Origin: Uloborus plumipes
Lineage: Eukaryota > Arthropoda > Arachnida > Araneae > Uloboridae
Assembly (NCBI GenBank): GCA_038373865.1
Contig: JAXGGA010003936.1
Coordinates: forward strand, 1 to 64,000
Length of the DNA: 64,000 nucleotides
Direction: 5' to 3'
Position numbers and translations under genes: made by a program. Positions 1-12,250 of this stretch are shown here, piece by piece. The notes beneath the pieces are model-generated. The model saw only the letters and a list, made by a program, of their open reading frames with translations. It was not told the origin of the DNA and did not search any database. Position 1 is the first letter of the stretch; every line of letters starts with the position of its first letter.

Positions 1-43
1 GCGATTTCGAAATAAAAAAATCGATTTTTTCGACTCACCCTAA
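1..43. repeat. Truncated terminus of a foldback element
   Basis: The first bases carry a cgatttcga...aaaatcgatttttt stretch followed by a CACCCTAA end. This resembles the right terminus of the element at 283-1826 (cgaaaatcgatttttt then CACCCTAA). It is probably the right end of a related copy cut off by the window edge. Confidence 0.5.
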
Positions 44-282
44 TCACCATGCCCTGGGGAAAGGTCACAGGAAAAATCAAAGAGGAAAAAAAGCATTTTT
101 TTCCCTCTTTAAACAAATTATAATACTGATCATTTGGCAAGTCTGGAGACAGTATTAGAACATGTGGTGGAACCTAAAGCGAAATGCTAAGAGGTGGGGT
201 GTCGATGGAGAAAAGTATTAGAACATTGATATTCATTTTCTTATTTAATATTTAAAAAAATATTTTTTAATGATGCCCATTA

Positions 283-1826
283 GGTTGGTCACAAGTAACA
301 TGGGGAAATTTTTTTTTCAACTAATCTTTTGCGGCACCCCCCTAAAATGTGCCAATGGGCTAGAAAATGAGATTTACAAAGTTTTAGCTTAATCGGATAA
401 TATTAACACGTGCCGCAAAGAGGGTAAAGTTAAGAAAAACAGCAATTTTTAGCCAAAAATTGTACTTTTTACTCTGTAAAACCAAAACTACTGATCCTAG
501 AAGCTTTATTTTGGTCTCATTTTGTAGGAAATTTTATTTTCTTTAAGTCTAATCTTATTTAAAGTTTCGAAAAAAATGATTAAATATTTTTCAGAATTTT
601 CACAAGTCAGGCTGCAACGCAAATCCTCGAAATTGCAAGTAACATGGGGAAATTTTTTTTTCAACTAATCTTTTGAGGCACCCCCTAAAATGTGCCAATA
701 GACTAGAAAATGAGATTTGAAAAGTTTTAGCTTAATCGGATAATATTAACACGTGCCTCAAAGTGGGTAAAGTTACGAAAAACAGCGGTTTTTAGCCAAA
801 AATCGTAGTTTTTCCTCTGTAAAACCAAAACTATTCATCTTAGAAGCTTTATTTTGATCTCATTTTGTAGGAAACTTTATTTTCTTTAAGTCTAATTTCA
901 TTTAAAGTCTCGAAAAAAATGATTGAATATTTTTCAGAATTTTTCAAGTCAGGCTGCAGCGTAAATCCTCGAAATTGCTTAGAAAAAATAAATCATTAAA
1001 ATGTAAATTAATAAGTTCTTTTAGTAAATTTGATGAAATCTACGGATAACGTTGACTTTTCAGAGAAAAAACAGCAATATTATTACGAATATATAATAAA
1101 TTTATGTCTTTGAAACTCATAGATAAAATAAATAACTGTGAGTAAAGCTTATGAAATGAGCAGTACAAGCCATAATGGAAAATGCGAAATAAATACTTTG
1201 GACATGATAGCAAAAATGAATGGGATAGCACTTAACGAGAATGAAATTTCCTACAAAATGAGACCAAAATAAAGTTTCTAAGATGAATAGTTTTGGTTTT
1301 ACAGAGGAAAAACTACGATTTTTGGCTAAAAATCGCTGTTTTTCGTAACTTTACCCACTTTGAGGCACGTGTTAATATTATCCGATTAAGCTAAAACTTT
1401 TCAAATCTCATTTTCTAGTCTATTGGCACATTTTAGGGGGGTGCCTCAAAAGATTAGTTGAAAAAAAATTTCCCCATGTTACTTGCAATTTCGAGGATTT
1501 GCGTTGCAGCCTGACTTGTGAAAATTCTGAAAAATATTTAATCATTTTTTTCGAAACTTTAAATCAGATTAGACTTAAAGAAAATAAAATTTCCTACAAA
1601 ATGAGACCAAAATAAAGCTTCTAGGATCAGTAGTTTTGGTTTTACAGAGTAAAAACTACAATTTTTGGCTAAAAATCGCTATTTTTCTTAACTTTACCCT
1701 CTTTGCGGCACTTGTTAATATTATCCGATTAAGCTAAAACTTTGCAAATCTCATTTTCTAGCCCATTTGCACATTTTAGGGGGGTGCCGCAAAAGAAATT
1801 CGAAAATCGATTTTTTGTGACCACCC
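283..1826. mobile_element. Foldback (long inverted repeat) MITE, about 1.54 kb
   Basis: Two direct repeats of about 340 bp (roughly 292-640 and 638-980; both contain agtaacatggggaaa and ggctgcaacg/ggctgcagcg) form the left arm. The same blocks return in reverse complement at about 1243-1490 and 1484-1800. About 250 bp of AT-rich spacer lies between the arms. The ends read GGTTGGTCACAA and TTGTGACCACCC and are flanked by TA (281-282, 1827-1828), which suggests a Tc1/mariner-type non-autonomous element. No coding capacity is seen. Confidence 0.75.
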
Positions 1827-1828
1827 TA

Positions 1829-4252
1829 ATGCCCATTCTTCATTCCTTCAAACACTCCATTGAATCCCTAAAAGATACCTTAACTTAAAAAAGTTCGAGA
1901 ACAATTGTATTGCTGCAACCAATGATGTGAGTCGGAAATATTCCTAGTGGGAAGGAATTTAAAAAATAGGAATATTCCTGGGAATATTTCCTTCCCAAAA
2001 ATTGGGAATTTGTCAAAATACAGAGGTTTTTTACATATAAATCTGTTAAATGAATATTTATTCACTTATGTGAATTTCCTACTTGACGTAATTCATCCTT
2101 ATTTTATTTAAAGAGAAAATTATTAGTTGCGCTTATAAAATGAGATACACTGAATAATACGCAACTATAGGTATTGCTGTACCTGATGACAATAGTACAT
2201 ATTTAATGTTGTTACTTTTCCTTCAAATTAATTATTAAAATTTCAAATTGCAAAATCCTCAAAAAGAAATTTTCACGGATGCGGTCATCTAATAATAATG
2301 GAGAAAGCTTTCGGTCCCATGACTGTTCGTTATTTGAAGTTACTGCCGTATGTTGTCTCATGAATTACACTTTAACTTTGAAACTGAGGAAATTTTTAAA
2401 TTTTGTTAGTCAACCCATGATGATATTAGACTTGTTTAACAATTACTTGTTAAGTAATATAAAAAGTAAGTATTTTTCAACTATTTATGTCACAAATCAT
2501 AACTTCCCATGAATTCCCGGGAATATATGAATTTTGGGAATATTTCCGTAAATATTCCTTGGGAATATTCCCTTGAGTATAAATTCCCAGGAATTTTACA
2601 TCACTAGCTGCAACCAATTTGAATTCTTCATGCTATAATTACTTTTTAATTCAAATGTACTTATAAAAATGGTAAATGTTTATTTTATTTAGTAGTGTGA
2701 TGAATAAAATTAGTAAAGAACCTTGCTCTAAAAGTAATGTTTTTTTAATCTAAAACCTTTCACTCTAGAGGATTATGGTAGTAAAGTAGTTAAGCCTCCG
2801 GATCTACCCAAGTCAGGGTATCTGCATACTTGGAAATTCATTTCATTCACTAGGAAAATCATGATTTTCGACAGAAAATACTCAAAAATCATTGTAACTG
2901 ATGATTGGTCACAAATTTTAAATTGTAAAGCATAAATGCTTACCAGATTTTACAGCTAAAGATTAAAATTACTGCATATTAGGTGTTTTTTAATTTTTTT
3001 CATGAAAGTTCTGAATTTTTATTCATTCATAATCCAATTGTATTGGTTTCCATAAAAGTGTTTTGTTTTTGTCTATTGTATGATTTTACTACTTGGACAT
3101 TCATAATTTTGTTTACCTTTATTTTTAACCATTCTACCTTCTATTATTTATAGTGTCTTTGAAAACTTACACACATGTCATTTTTCTATGCCCACACCCA
3201 AAATTTTTAAATCCATTTGCATTGTATTTGATTAAAGCTAATGTAACTCATAAACATTATCAGTCGTTTTCATCAGTGTTTATTTTAAATTTGTAAAGCT
3301 TTTAAAAAATAAAATTGTTCCTAAGTATAATATGTTTAGAACAGTGATAGGATTTAAAAATTATGCCATGTACCATTGTATTTTAGTTATAATAATAGCT
3401 CGGCTAATTACATTTTGCTTTTGCTTGAATTTTCAAAACACAATATCTGGAAAGCTTAGTTTCGATTATTGCAATTTTATTTACACCAATCACTATTTTG
3501 CTACTTCTTGTGAAAAATGTATGCTTAAAAATATTGCATCCTCGGAGTCATGGAAATTTTAAAACAGAAGTCATTGATTTGAAAAATTGTAGCAGATGCT
3601 CTGACAATTGAAAAAAAAACCTCTTTTCCTCACAGTCGAAAATATCACACCTGCAAAGATAAATGTAATTCAAGGATAAAACTATATTGATGTTTTTTTT
3701 TTTTTTTTTCTCTTCTTTTTGATGTACTTTAAAACTAGACAAATAAGTAGCAGGATATATGTGGGCATAGTTTGAAGATTGACTGAAAAATTGTCAAAAT
3801 TAATTCTGAAAAATTGTCATTTTTGTTTCAACATGATCTGTATTAAAAGAGGTATCCCCCCCCCCCCATAAAGTTATAAAAAAAGTTTAAACAAAAATAA
3901 ATAAAAAAAAATTTCTTGGAAAAACTACATTTATGTTACTTCAGTTCTCTTACTAGGCCCATTTCACTTTGTTAGATCCTTCTTACCCAATTAATTCTCC
4001 AAATTACTAATGTTTGGTGAAAGCTGAGGAATTCATTTGGAGAATTACTATGCAGTAATTAATCCGAACGGGGTAGTTTCTTTTTACCAAGTTTTGATTC
4101 ATATGGAATGACTTTGCATGTATAACTTTTATTTAAACTCTTTTCTATACGAAATAAAAAAACAACTTCAGTAAATACATGAATCAGTTAAGTTTATAAA
4201 TATTTCTCTTGTTTTTATACGCTGAGTAATTTTTTCGCTCCAATGTTTTTAG
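1829..4252. other. AT-rich stretch without a supported gene
   Basis: No convincing exon was found here. There are runs of T (3692-3708) and C (3857-3865). A short open stretch at 2773-2822 has splice-like borders, but its end phase does not fit the exon at 4253. Upstream exons of the gene ending at 9500 could lie here or outside the window. Confidence 0.5.
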
Positions 4253-4309
4253 CTTGGACTGGTATTCATAAAGAATATGAATCATCTAAGCAAACATCAG
4301 ACAGTAAAG
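4253..4309 (+). CDS. Internal coding exon of an unrecognised gene (exon A)
   Basis: A 57-bp open segment is bordered by a T-rich tract ending in TTTTTAG (acceptor) and by GTATTA (donor). Read with two leading bases completing a codon, it gives WTGIHKEYESSKQTSDSK plus one base. That phase fits exon B at 6562, and B fits exon C at 9430, so one open frame runs through three exons and two introns. I do not recognise the protein. The peptide is hydrophilic and looks like a cytosolic or tail region. Upstream exons are not identified. A second reading, with all exons in phase 0, is open in A and B but stops early in C and looks less protein-like. Confidence 0.5.
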
Positions 4310-6561
4310 GTATTATTTATTTTTGAACTTACATTGTGATTAATATCTAAATTAAGTCTATAGTCCATTAATCTGAGATTTGAGAAAGGTGCAAGTGTTT
4401 TTCCTGTAAAAAGCTACTGCTTGTGTTGCATTTACTGTGTGATTAAACCAACAGGCAAAAGCACTAGTTTCTTTATGGATATTGTATGCTTAGTTGCTGT
4501 AGAATCAAGAGTATATATGTTCATTGAAAATAGCGTTAGAAATAAGTAGTTATTAGGCTTATTATGCAAGCAAACAGGGTGTAAAAAAATCAATGATTTT
4601 TTTTAAAAAATCAAAAAAATCGGATTTTTTTGATTTAAATCAGATTTTTTTTATTTAAATCGGATTTTTTTGATTTTTTTAAAAAAAGTTAGAAATTTCA
4701 GTTATTAATTAATTTTTATTTATGAACAATTTACCTTTAAGTTTTAAAAAATACAAAAACACCTTTGAAGTAAAGTACTGCATTTTTTATAAGGAAAGTA
4801 TGTTCATTAGAGTTGAAAACATGCATTTAAGTTAGAAGAACAATCTTTTAAAAAACTCCCGCAGCTATATTGCGTATTCAACCTAAAAATAGTGAATTTT
4901 TTGAAAAAAAACACCGAATTAATTGCGTTTTCCCGGTAGCTAAAATTTTTTTCCAAAAATTTTTTTTTTGTACCAAGCAACTCAAAATGAGTGAATACAT
5001 AGGAAAGTGCGTGTACCAAGTCGAAAAAAAAAAAACGTTTATTTTTATGACATACCCTAATAACTAGTCACTAAACATTTGGTTTTACAGCATAATTTTT
5101 GCTATTTGCATGGCTGTAAAAACTTTGCTTATAGTATAGCTGATGTAGTTTTTATTAAAGAGTGATCCGACTAGATATTAATCCATATGGTCAAGCTTGA
5201 ATTCTTGTCTCTTTCAAGTAATTTAAATCTAGAAAATAATTGGTTGTTAATGTTAACATTGTTCCACATGCATAAAAGACAAAGCTAACTAGCTGTTAAA
5301 GCTGAATGAGTTCTAGATCTTGTGCTTTTAAAATATTTTTATATTTTCAATGTACTCTAAAAGTTTGAATTTCAAACATTTTATTCAAACTAAGTATAGT
5401 TTTTTTTTTTTAAACAATAGTTTTTAGTTTTGTAAATAATGATGTAATATTGCAGTGCAAGTGTTGCATTGCTCTATTACATCATTATTTATCCTAGTAG
5501 AAACAGTAACAGAACCAATAAGTAAAATGATTCATGGGTAGTCTACTCTTTTATAATTTAACTTGTTTGTTTCCTGCCATTGGAAATGGTAACAGGAACA
5601 AAACAAATGTATGGTTTGGCTATGCAGCAATGCTGTAGTTAGATTTCTAAAACTGCAATGACAGGCATCTTGATCTATTTATTTATTTTTTTGAATAAGA
5701 CAAGCACAGATCAGACATTTGACCTGCCTATGGATAGTTATAAAAAAATAAACTTCTGGTGCCTAAATAAAATGCATTGGAAAAAAATAATAGTAAATGG
5801 AAGGGCATATAATTGTAACATAATATTTCATTTCAGCATTTTTGTTCATTAAATTAAGCTGAGTGCAGAGGTGATGGTTCCAGTTATGAATTGAAAATCT
5901 TTTTTTTTTTACCACACTGCGAAATAATTCGTGGCATGTCCTTTTAGCCCACAGTCTCAACTTTGAGTTAGTTCTTAGATGATAGGTTCGTCGTTTTCTT
6001 ACAGATTTCAATTTATGTGTAGTACACTGACATTACTAGGGATATTAGAATTTTGAAGAGGCACTAGGGAATCAAAACTGACTAATAGGTACGCAGTTTT
6101 TAGCTCAACTTATATGATAAGAATTTTTTCGTAGCTCTGCAGTCAGCACGTTAATGTGTTTAGCTTAGAGCTTTAAATTACCCTACTTTCCTACACAAGT
6201 GTTGGTAGATCCAGAACTAATAAGAAAGTTTGAAATGAAGCTTAAGTACATTAGATGACAAAAATAAAAAGAAACGAAATGTAAAAAATGTGCCTTTTAC
6301 CTTCTCATGACAGAAAACTAGATGAGATTGGCTAACTCTTTGTTTCAACAGACACTTCTCATGATGATGCATGAAATTTTTATCCAAAATTTAATATGTT
6401 TATGGGATGTTTAATCATGTTACTGCTTAAGAATTTATACATAATGTGTAATTTCTGTCGGTTACAATATTTTAAGCAAAGATCTTTCTTCTTATGAGTA
6501 AATTTTTATGTTAGCGCTTTTAAACAATTTCATATACTATATATTTTAATCTATTTTCCAG
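4310..6561 (+). other. Intron between exons A and B
   Basis: AT-rich intron (2252 bp). It contains a low-complexity block at about 4588-4688 made of repeated atcggattttttt/gatttaaat units in both orientations. No gene or mobile-element boundary is otherwise clear. Confidence 0.45.
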
Positions 6562-6612
6562 TGCCTAAAGTTGTATTTTATCAAGATACCAATGCAAATA
6601 CTCATCTGGCAA
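6562..6612 (+). CDS. Internal coding exon of an unrecognised gene (exon B)
   Basis: A 51-bp segment lies between acceptor ctattttccag and the consensus donor GTAAGT. With the single base carried from exon A it reads VPKVVFYQDTNANTHLA plus one base (phase 1 out), which joins exon C. The donor is the strongest splice signal of the three exons. Function is unknown. Confidence 0.55.
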
Positions 6613-9429
6613 GTAAGTTGCATCTTCTCATTTTAATCTGATATTTAGAATTAATTTACATCATATGTATATAATAATTGTTTGTTTCAACTTAAAGCTT
6701 TTAGCACTGAACATTGAGTAAAAAAAAATATGCTGTGTATTCAGTTTTAACTTGCAAGACCTTTATTTTTACAATTGTTCATCCTAGATGCATATTTCCA
6801 GATGTAAAAATGATATATATAGTAGTAAAGATATTGAACGCTGGAAGTAAAAAAAAAATTATTAAAAAAATAGAAAATCTTACTTTTCATACAGACTCCA
6901 GGTTCCTAAACTTATATTTAGCAAAAGAAATCTCCATTGAAAAATGACTCCAACATAAAAAAATTTGAAATATTTGATAAAAACTCAAAAAGACATTCAA
7001 GCTCAAAGTTTTAAATCACTTAAGACTGCATTTCATATCGTGGTGAATATTGGTAATACTGATGTCAAACTTTTTGCTTTCAAATTGTTTTTTTTTTTTT
7101 TTTTTTTTTTTTGTGCTCTTAATTTTAAATTTTAATTTAACTTAAATAAAAGTTAAATTAAAATTAAAAATTATATTATTTAAGTAATTTTTTTAATTAA
7201 ATATTACAATGTGTAAGTCGTTTTTAATTATTATTTTTAGATAATAGGAAATATTTCTTTTTTTTTTTAAATTCAAATTTGTCTTTACCACCCCCTGTTC
7301 ACAATTGCTCACTCACTCAATATTGATTGCTCACCCTTCCTCTCTTAAGTGCATGCATTTCTATTGGGATGGCTTTGTCTTTCAAGCTCGTTTTTTTTTT
7401 TTTTTTCTCTCTTTATGTGTATGTTTCAGCAAAAATGAAATGTGTTATGTGTGTGTGTGTGTTTTTTTTTTCCATTTTTATTTATACCATCACCGTTTAA
7501 AATGTATCACAATTTTGTCATTTGTTACAAAAATTTTTGTCGTAAAAAAAATGGAAATGTACCACTTGTTTGTCAAGAAAGAATGCTTGATGCTTATAGT
7601 TTTTTTTAAGCAATTTTTGTAGTACTAAGACAAAGTTCTCAAATATGCTTACATTTTATCATTTGATGCCCTAGGGCAACCAGAATTCTTTTCTAGAAGA
7701 TTGTTTTTGATCAAAACAGTCTTACATGTGCATAAACTGCTCTATTAGAATTGCCAATCAGGTTAGAACCATGGGGTGAAGAATGAGATTTTACCTTTTG
7801 TTTTGCATAATTTCATTTCTTAAAAGTGTTTTCTGTGTTGCTTATTCACAAGTGATTACCATTTTGTACACCGATGATTTATGCTTTCTTTTTCGTTAAA
7901 CTCATAATGAAAAAACAAGACAGCTTTGAATATCTTATTAGGAATAAATCCACATTTTTTGGAAAGAGATACAAACTCTTTGTCATTCAAGTCTATTACA
8001 GAGAAAAGCTATGCTCATGTAACTTTGAAAAATGTATCATGGTCCCTTGTTAGGAGAAAGCAATTGACCACCCTTCTCCCCTGGCTTTGAGAAATCAATA
8101 TTTCCATGCTATAAGAGCATTTTGTTGTTTTTTACTTTCTTCTATATTTAATATATAGAAGAAAGTATTGGTTTCGTGAAAATTTTCGAATGTCGAATTT
8201 TGACGGATTTGCACGTTTTGAGGTGCGCTGAGTCCATTTCGACCATTTTTGGAAAATGTCTGTCTGTGTGTGTGTCTGTGTGTCTGTATGTGTGTGACCA
8301 GTTTTTGTGGCCGCGCTAGAGCAAAAACTACTGAATGAAATCGAACAAAATTTTTTGCACATATGTACCACCATGTGAACTGGTGCACCTGACTTTGTTT
8401 AGCGAATTCCTCCAAGGGGGGTGGAGCAATCGCACGTGTTCTGCGCGGGGGTGATTGCTATATCTCAGGAAGTAAAAGGCGGAATCAAACGAAAATTGGT
8501 CCATAGGTAGACCCTACTGAGTACAGGTGCTGATTCAATTTGTGTGTCAATATCTCAAAGGGGGGTGGAGCAATCAAAAGTGCTTATTTTGTCATTGCAC
8601 CTACTGTATCTCGGGAAATATTGCTGCGATTTGATTGAAATTTGGAATAACACTAACCCAATATGGAAGCAAGCATCGATTAAATTTTGGTGCCAATCGC
8701 CCCAGGGGGAGGGTGGGGTGATTTTTGCGCTTAGTCAACAATGCGAAAAATTAATTCATTAAAAAATCGCTTTCACGCTATTTAATTATCAAAACAGCTG
8801 AAAACTTTCAATGATTTGAAATTTTTAACTGTTGCCAATTTCTTTTTACTAACAAATAAAATGTTTGCAATTAATCTAAACAAGGCTTTTGCAATGATTT
8901 CCAATTTCGCTCATTGATTCTGCATTTGCAGGGTTATTACGATAATTGGGAAATTGTAGCTGTCTCCAATTACTCGAGCGAGTACGTATTTTATTTTGTA
9001 ACCGGAATTCATAAGATAGACATAGAAGAAAGTTTCGTGACAGCCACGACAGCTAGTTTTATTTTATAAGCATTAAGCATATTCTTGATGATGATAGTAT
9101 TCTTCATATCTCGGAAAGATATGTGGAATTTTTTCGAACAGTAATGTTATATTTGCCAGGATTTTACTGACCATTGATGTAAAAAAAAAAAATGGTTTTC
9201 CGAAAATTTTCAAACTAAAGGGAGTTTTTCAAGCATATAATCTTTACATTATGCACACAGTAGTTACTTCTTATTGTTATTATTATTAGTCATTGTGTCC
9301 TTTCTGGAGAAAATTTAAGGAAACTGATGAATAAATTTAAACTTAGTATATTGGTAATTTTAATTTTAAAAAATCAATTAAATGACACACTTTATACTAT
9401 AAGACCTAAATTATTCATTTTTGTTTCAG
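6613..9429 (+). other. Intron between exons B and C
   Basis: A 2.8-kb intron that contains poly(T) at 7088-7112, TG-rich low-complexity DNA at 7380-7470, and a complete Helentron-like repeat copy at 8134-9056 in the sense orientation. The rest is unremarkable AT-rich sequence. Confidence 0.5.
8134..9056 (+). mobile_element. Helentron-like non-autonomous element, copy 1 (923 bp)
   Basis: The 5' end reads ACTTTCTTCTATAT and folds with tatagaagaaag a few bases on. Near the 3' end the inverted partner atagaagaaag recurs, followed by a short hairpin (tcgtg...cacga), then CAGCTAG and a flanking T. Internally there is a TG-rich microsatellite (about 8257-8297) and one unit of the 145-bp repeat that is multiplied in copies 2 and 3. 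Subterminal inverted repeats, a 3' hairpin, a tandem core and a CTAG|T end are features known for Helentron-associated elements such as INE-1-like repeats. No Rep/helicase is present. Open frames across it are incidental. Confidence 0.6.
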
Positions 9430-9500
9430 ATTTCGAGCCTTTTGATCTAGAGTCCTTCTGGGGAGAAAGATTTCTTCGAAATATACAGCAATCTACCTAA
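9430..9500 (+). CDS. Terminal coding exon of an unrecognised gene (exon C)
   Basis: Acceptor tttgtttcag opens a 71-bp coding segment that, with the base carried from exon B, reads NFEPFDLESFWGERFLRNI then QQST and ends at TAA 9498-9500. The peptide is rich in aromatic and charged residues, as expected for a conserved C-terminus, and is the most protein-like of the three exons. Possible poly(A) signals AATAAA lie at 9576-9581 and 10146-10151. I cannot assign a family. The combined A-B-C peptide is about 58 residues and has no membrane segment. Confidence 0.55.
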
Positions 9501-10876
9501 TTGAAATTAATTAGTAGTTCGACTCAAGACAAAATTAGTGAGATAGCTGGAATTTATTGTGAATTAGAAAAGAAAAATAAAGGAGTGCTGCTATATATTG
9601 CATTCCACCAATTGCAACTTGATGACCACGATATCGTGGAAACTGTAGTATCATATTTCTTTTGTTGTGTTTTAGTGTAACTGAACAAACCTCTTTCCTC
9701 ACATCAATCATCATAACAAGTACTGAATCAGACTGATTTACAGCATTAATACTTTATGTGAAGAATACTCCAAGTTATCTTCCTGCATAACGTGGATTTG
9801 TGCATTTTTTGTTTTTATTATTTGTTTTACAAAGACTTGTACAGTTTTCAAAGATCTATAAGTTGCAATAATTTTACATTGTACCTGAATCCTAACACCT
9901 GAAAAAAATTCCTTTTCATCAGATGACAGTAAATTTGTTTTGTAAATTATTGTGCAATTTTATTAATATGAAACACACACACACTTTTTTTGCTCCATAC
10001 TCTTGAATGTAGCAGTTTAGCCCTACACTATGGAATAGACACATCATGCAATGGTGTCTCCTCTTGTTTGCTGGATGAAGGTAAGTGGATTCATTTGTTC
10101 CTAAGATGTCTGAATGAAATTTTTTGAAAAAGAATTTTCCAAAAAAATAAATTATCCTTTCATCATGTTAAAAATTGCTAACTAAATAGAAAATGCATTT
10201 TCCTCTAGCTCTACTTTTTACTCCTTGACAGTTTATGAATGTCTGGTCGATTTGAAGAAAACTAAAAAAAAAAAAAAACCTTCCTTAATGACTGATTAGT
10301 GCAACAACAATTTCTATACTCCAATTTTATCACTCTAGTTTTTTCCAAGCCAACTAACAACTTATACTAGAATTTTTGAACGTTGGGCTTACAGTATTTA
10401 TTGTAATACCTGAATTAACTAAGTAATCTTGGTTCATCATTAGTACAAGGCAATTCAAAAAGAAGGATCAGATTTCAAATATTGTTTTCTTCCCAACCAT
10501 TAAAGATAGAAAAGAAACACAATTCCAACTTTCCTGCAAAAAGAAAATGTTAAATTTTATGCTCGTGCTATGGATTTTTTTTTTCTAAGTGGGGATAGAG
10601 TTGGAGGGGGGGGGGGCTGTTACAAACTTTGAATTTACTGCAGGCATGATTTGAATCTCTACCTACCTGGACTGTCCAAATTTTCAACTTTTGTCTGTTC
10701 ACAAATGTGATGGATCTACCTTTTGTAATTTGAACGTAGCTTCATAGGTGATTCTTCTTTTTGATTTCTTTTTCTTAGAATTGTGAATTTCTGCGATGCA
10801 GCAGTTTAAATTAGGAGGAAATGTTCATCACAAATCGATATACATTATTAATAAAATTTCACTTAATTTTTTATGT
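9501..10876 (+). other. Presumed 3' UTR and intergenic DNA
   Basis: Contains the two AATAAA hexamers noted for exon C and poly(A)/poly(G) runs (10264-10277, 10605-10617). No other gene or element boundary was recognised. Confidence 0.4.
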
Positions 10877-11351
10877 CAAGGGCAGATCCAAAAATTTTCA
10901 AAGAGGAGTGACTAATTTTTTTACTTACCTCTTACTATGTATCTGATTCACTCATGCTTTAGAGGGGGGTGAGATGAAGAGATTGGGGCAGTCCATTATT
11001 TTATTTATAAAGTATAGAAAGCTTGCCAAGATGGGGGAGACAGAAGCTTTTCGAACATGTTCCTTCTTTTTTCTGCTATCACAGGTTTTCAAAAATTGCA
11101 TTTTAAGAGCCTCAACTTCTTGATAATTCTTAACGAGTATTTTGAACATTCTCTAACATCATCAAAGGTAGTCAAAATTTTCATTTTTCAGAACTTCAGT
11201 TTTTGGAAGAATTATCGAAAGAAAGTCTTTAAACCTCAACACTTTCCGCAACATCATCAAAGATGGACTGCACTTCCAAAACATTGCGGCTGCCAAGTCA
11301 CTCGAGGGAGGGGCGATCACCCCTATCTCCCCTCCCTTGTATCCGTCCTTG
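10877..11351. repeat. Degenerate hAT-type MITE related to the 27108-28991 element
   Basis: Imperfect inverted ends CAAGGGCAGATCC and GTATCCGTCCTTG resemble the CAAGGCCGTATCC ends of the element at 27108-28991. No target duplication is recognisable. The short open frames inside are incidental. Confidence 0.4.
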
Positions 11352-12250
11352 CTTACAATGAAACACAACCCTTCCAATTGCTTTCTTGAAACCAAGGATT
11401 TTAAACCACAGTTTTACTGTTGCATTAAAATCAGAAAATAATGTTTAGCATGAATAATATTTCTTAAAGGTGCATTTTGTTGGTTGTTTCCTTAATCCTT
11501 TTTTAATCTAAAAGCAAGGCATCATTCATTTTGTACTGAATCAGCAAAAAAAAAAAAAAAAACTCACTTTGTACTTGTTTTTCAAAAAATTAGTTTAAAA
11601 AAATCGAATTTTTTAACGAATTTTTATTGCTGTCAAGCTTTGTAAGCTTTGCTCGGGTCAGTTAGTGGTTATTTATAGTGAGACCTTAACCCATTAATAT
11701 TTGACTTTTTTTTTTCCAAAGATAGTTTGTATACTGGTTACACGGCTACAGAATAAATACACTTTACAATGGTTATGTGCTGCAATCTGTTAATGAATAG
11801 AAACACAATACCAAAGGAATAATTGAACACTATTATTAGGTTAAAATGTTCATTTTTGGTAAATTCAAACACTTTTTGGACCGTACCTAAAAAGGGATGC
11901 TAGGCATTATTAATGGGTTAAGAAAATGAAATATGAATATTAAAAGGGTTTGTTTTTGTTTTCATTTAAATTCTGAACTTTTCTTCAATGAAATATATTT
12001 TGCATTCATAAATATCATCAGCTATCTACATCTTAAATTAACTATTTATCCAAATAAGTCTTTACTTTAAAATGCTGGAAACCGAAACTAGTGATAAGTA
12101 GAAATTTTTCTTTGGTCCTGCTGTAGGTTCATTTGATTACGAATTGACCGTATTAAGACTGGTCTACGGCTACCCTTAACATCACAAAAATCTCCCTTTT
12201 AAAAATGCATAGAGACGGAATCTGAACTGAAAAGAAATCACTTTCATCAG

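Noticed and set aside
2773..2822. Candidate exon reading DYGSKVVKPPDLPKS
   Set aside because: Splice-like borders exist, but the end phase would put a stop into the next exon at 4253, so the join fails.
7305..7622. 105-residue frame rich in phenylalanine and cysteine
   Set aside because: Composed of poly(T) and TG runs in low-complexity intron DNA.
8095..8415. Open frame beginning MEEFAKQSQVHQFTWW (also at 15094-15372 and 17989-18294)
   Set aside because: It lies inside the repeated Helentron-like elements, runs through a TG/CA microsatellite, and is explained by repeat homology rather than coding conservation.
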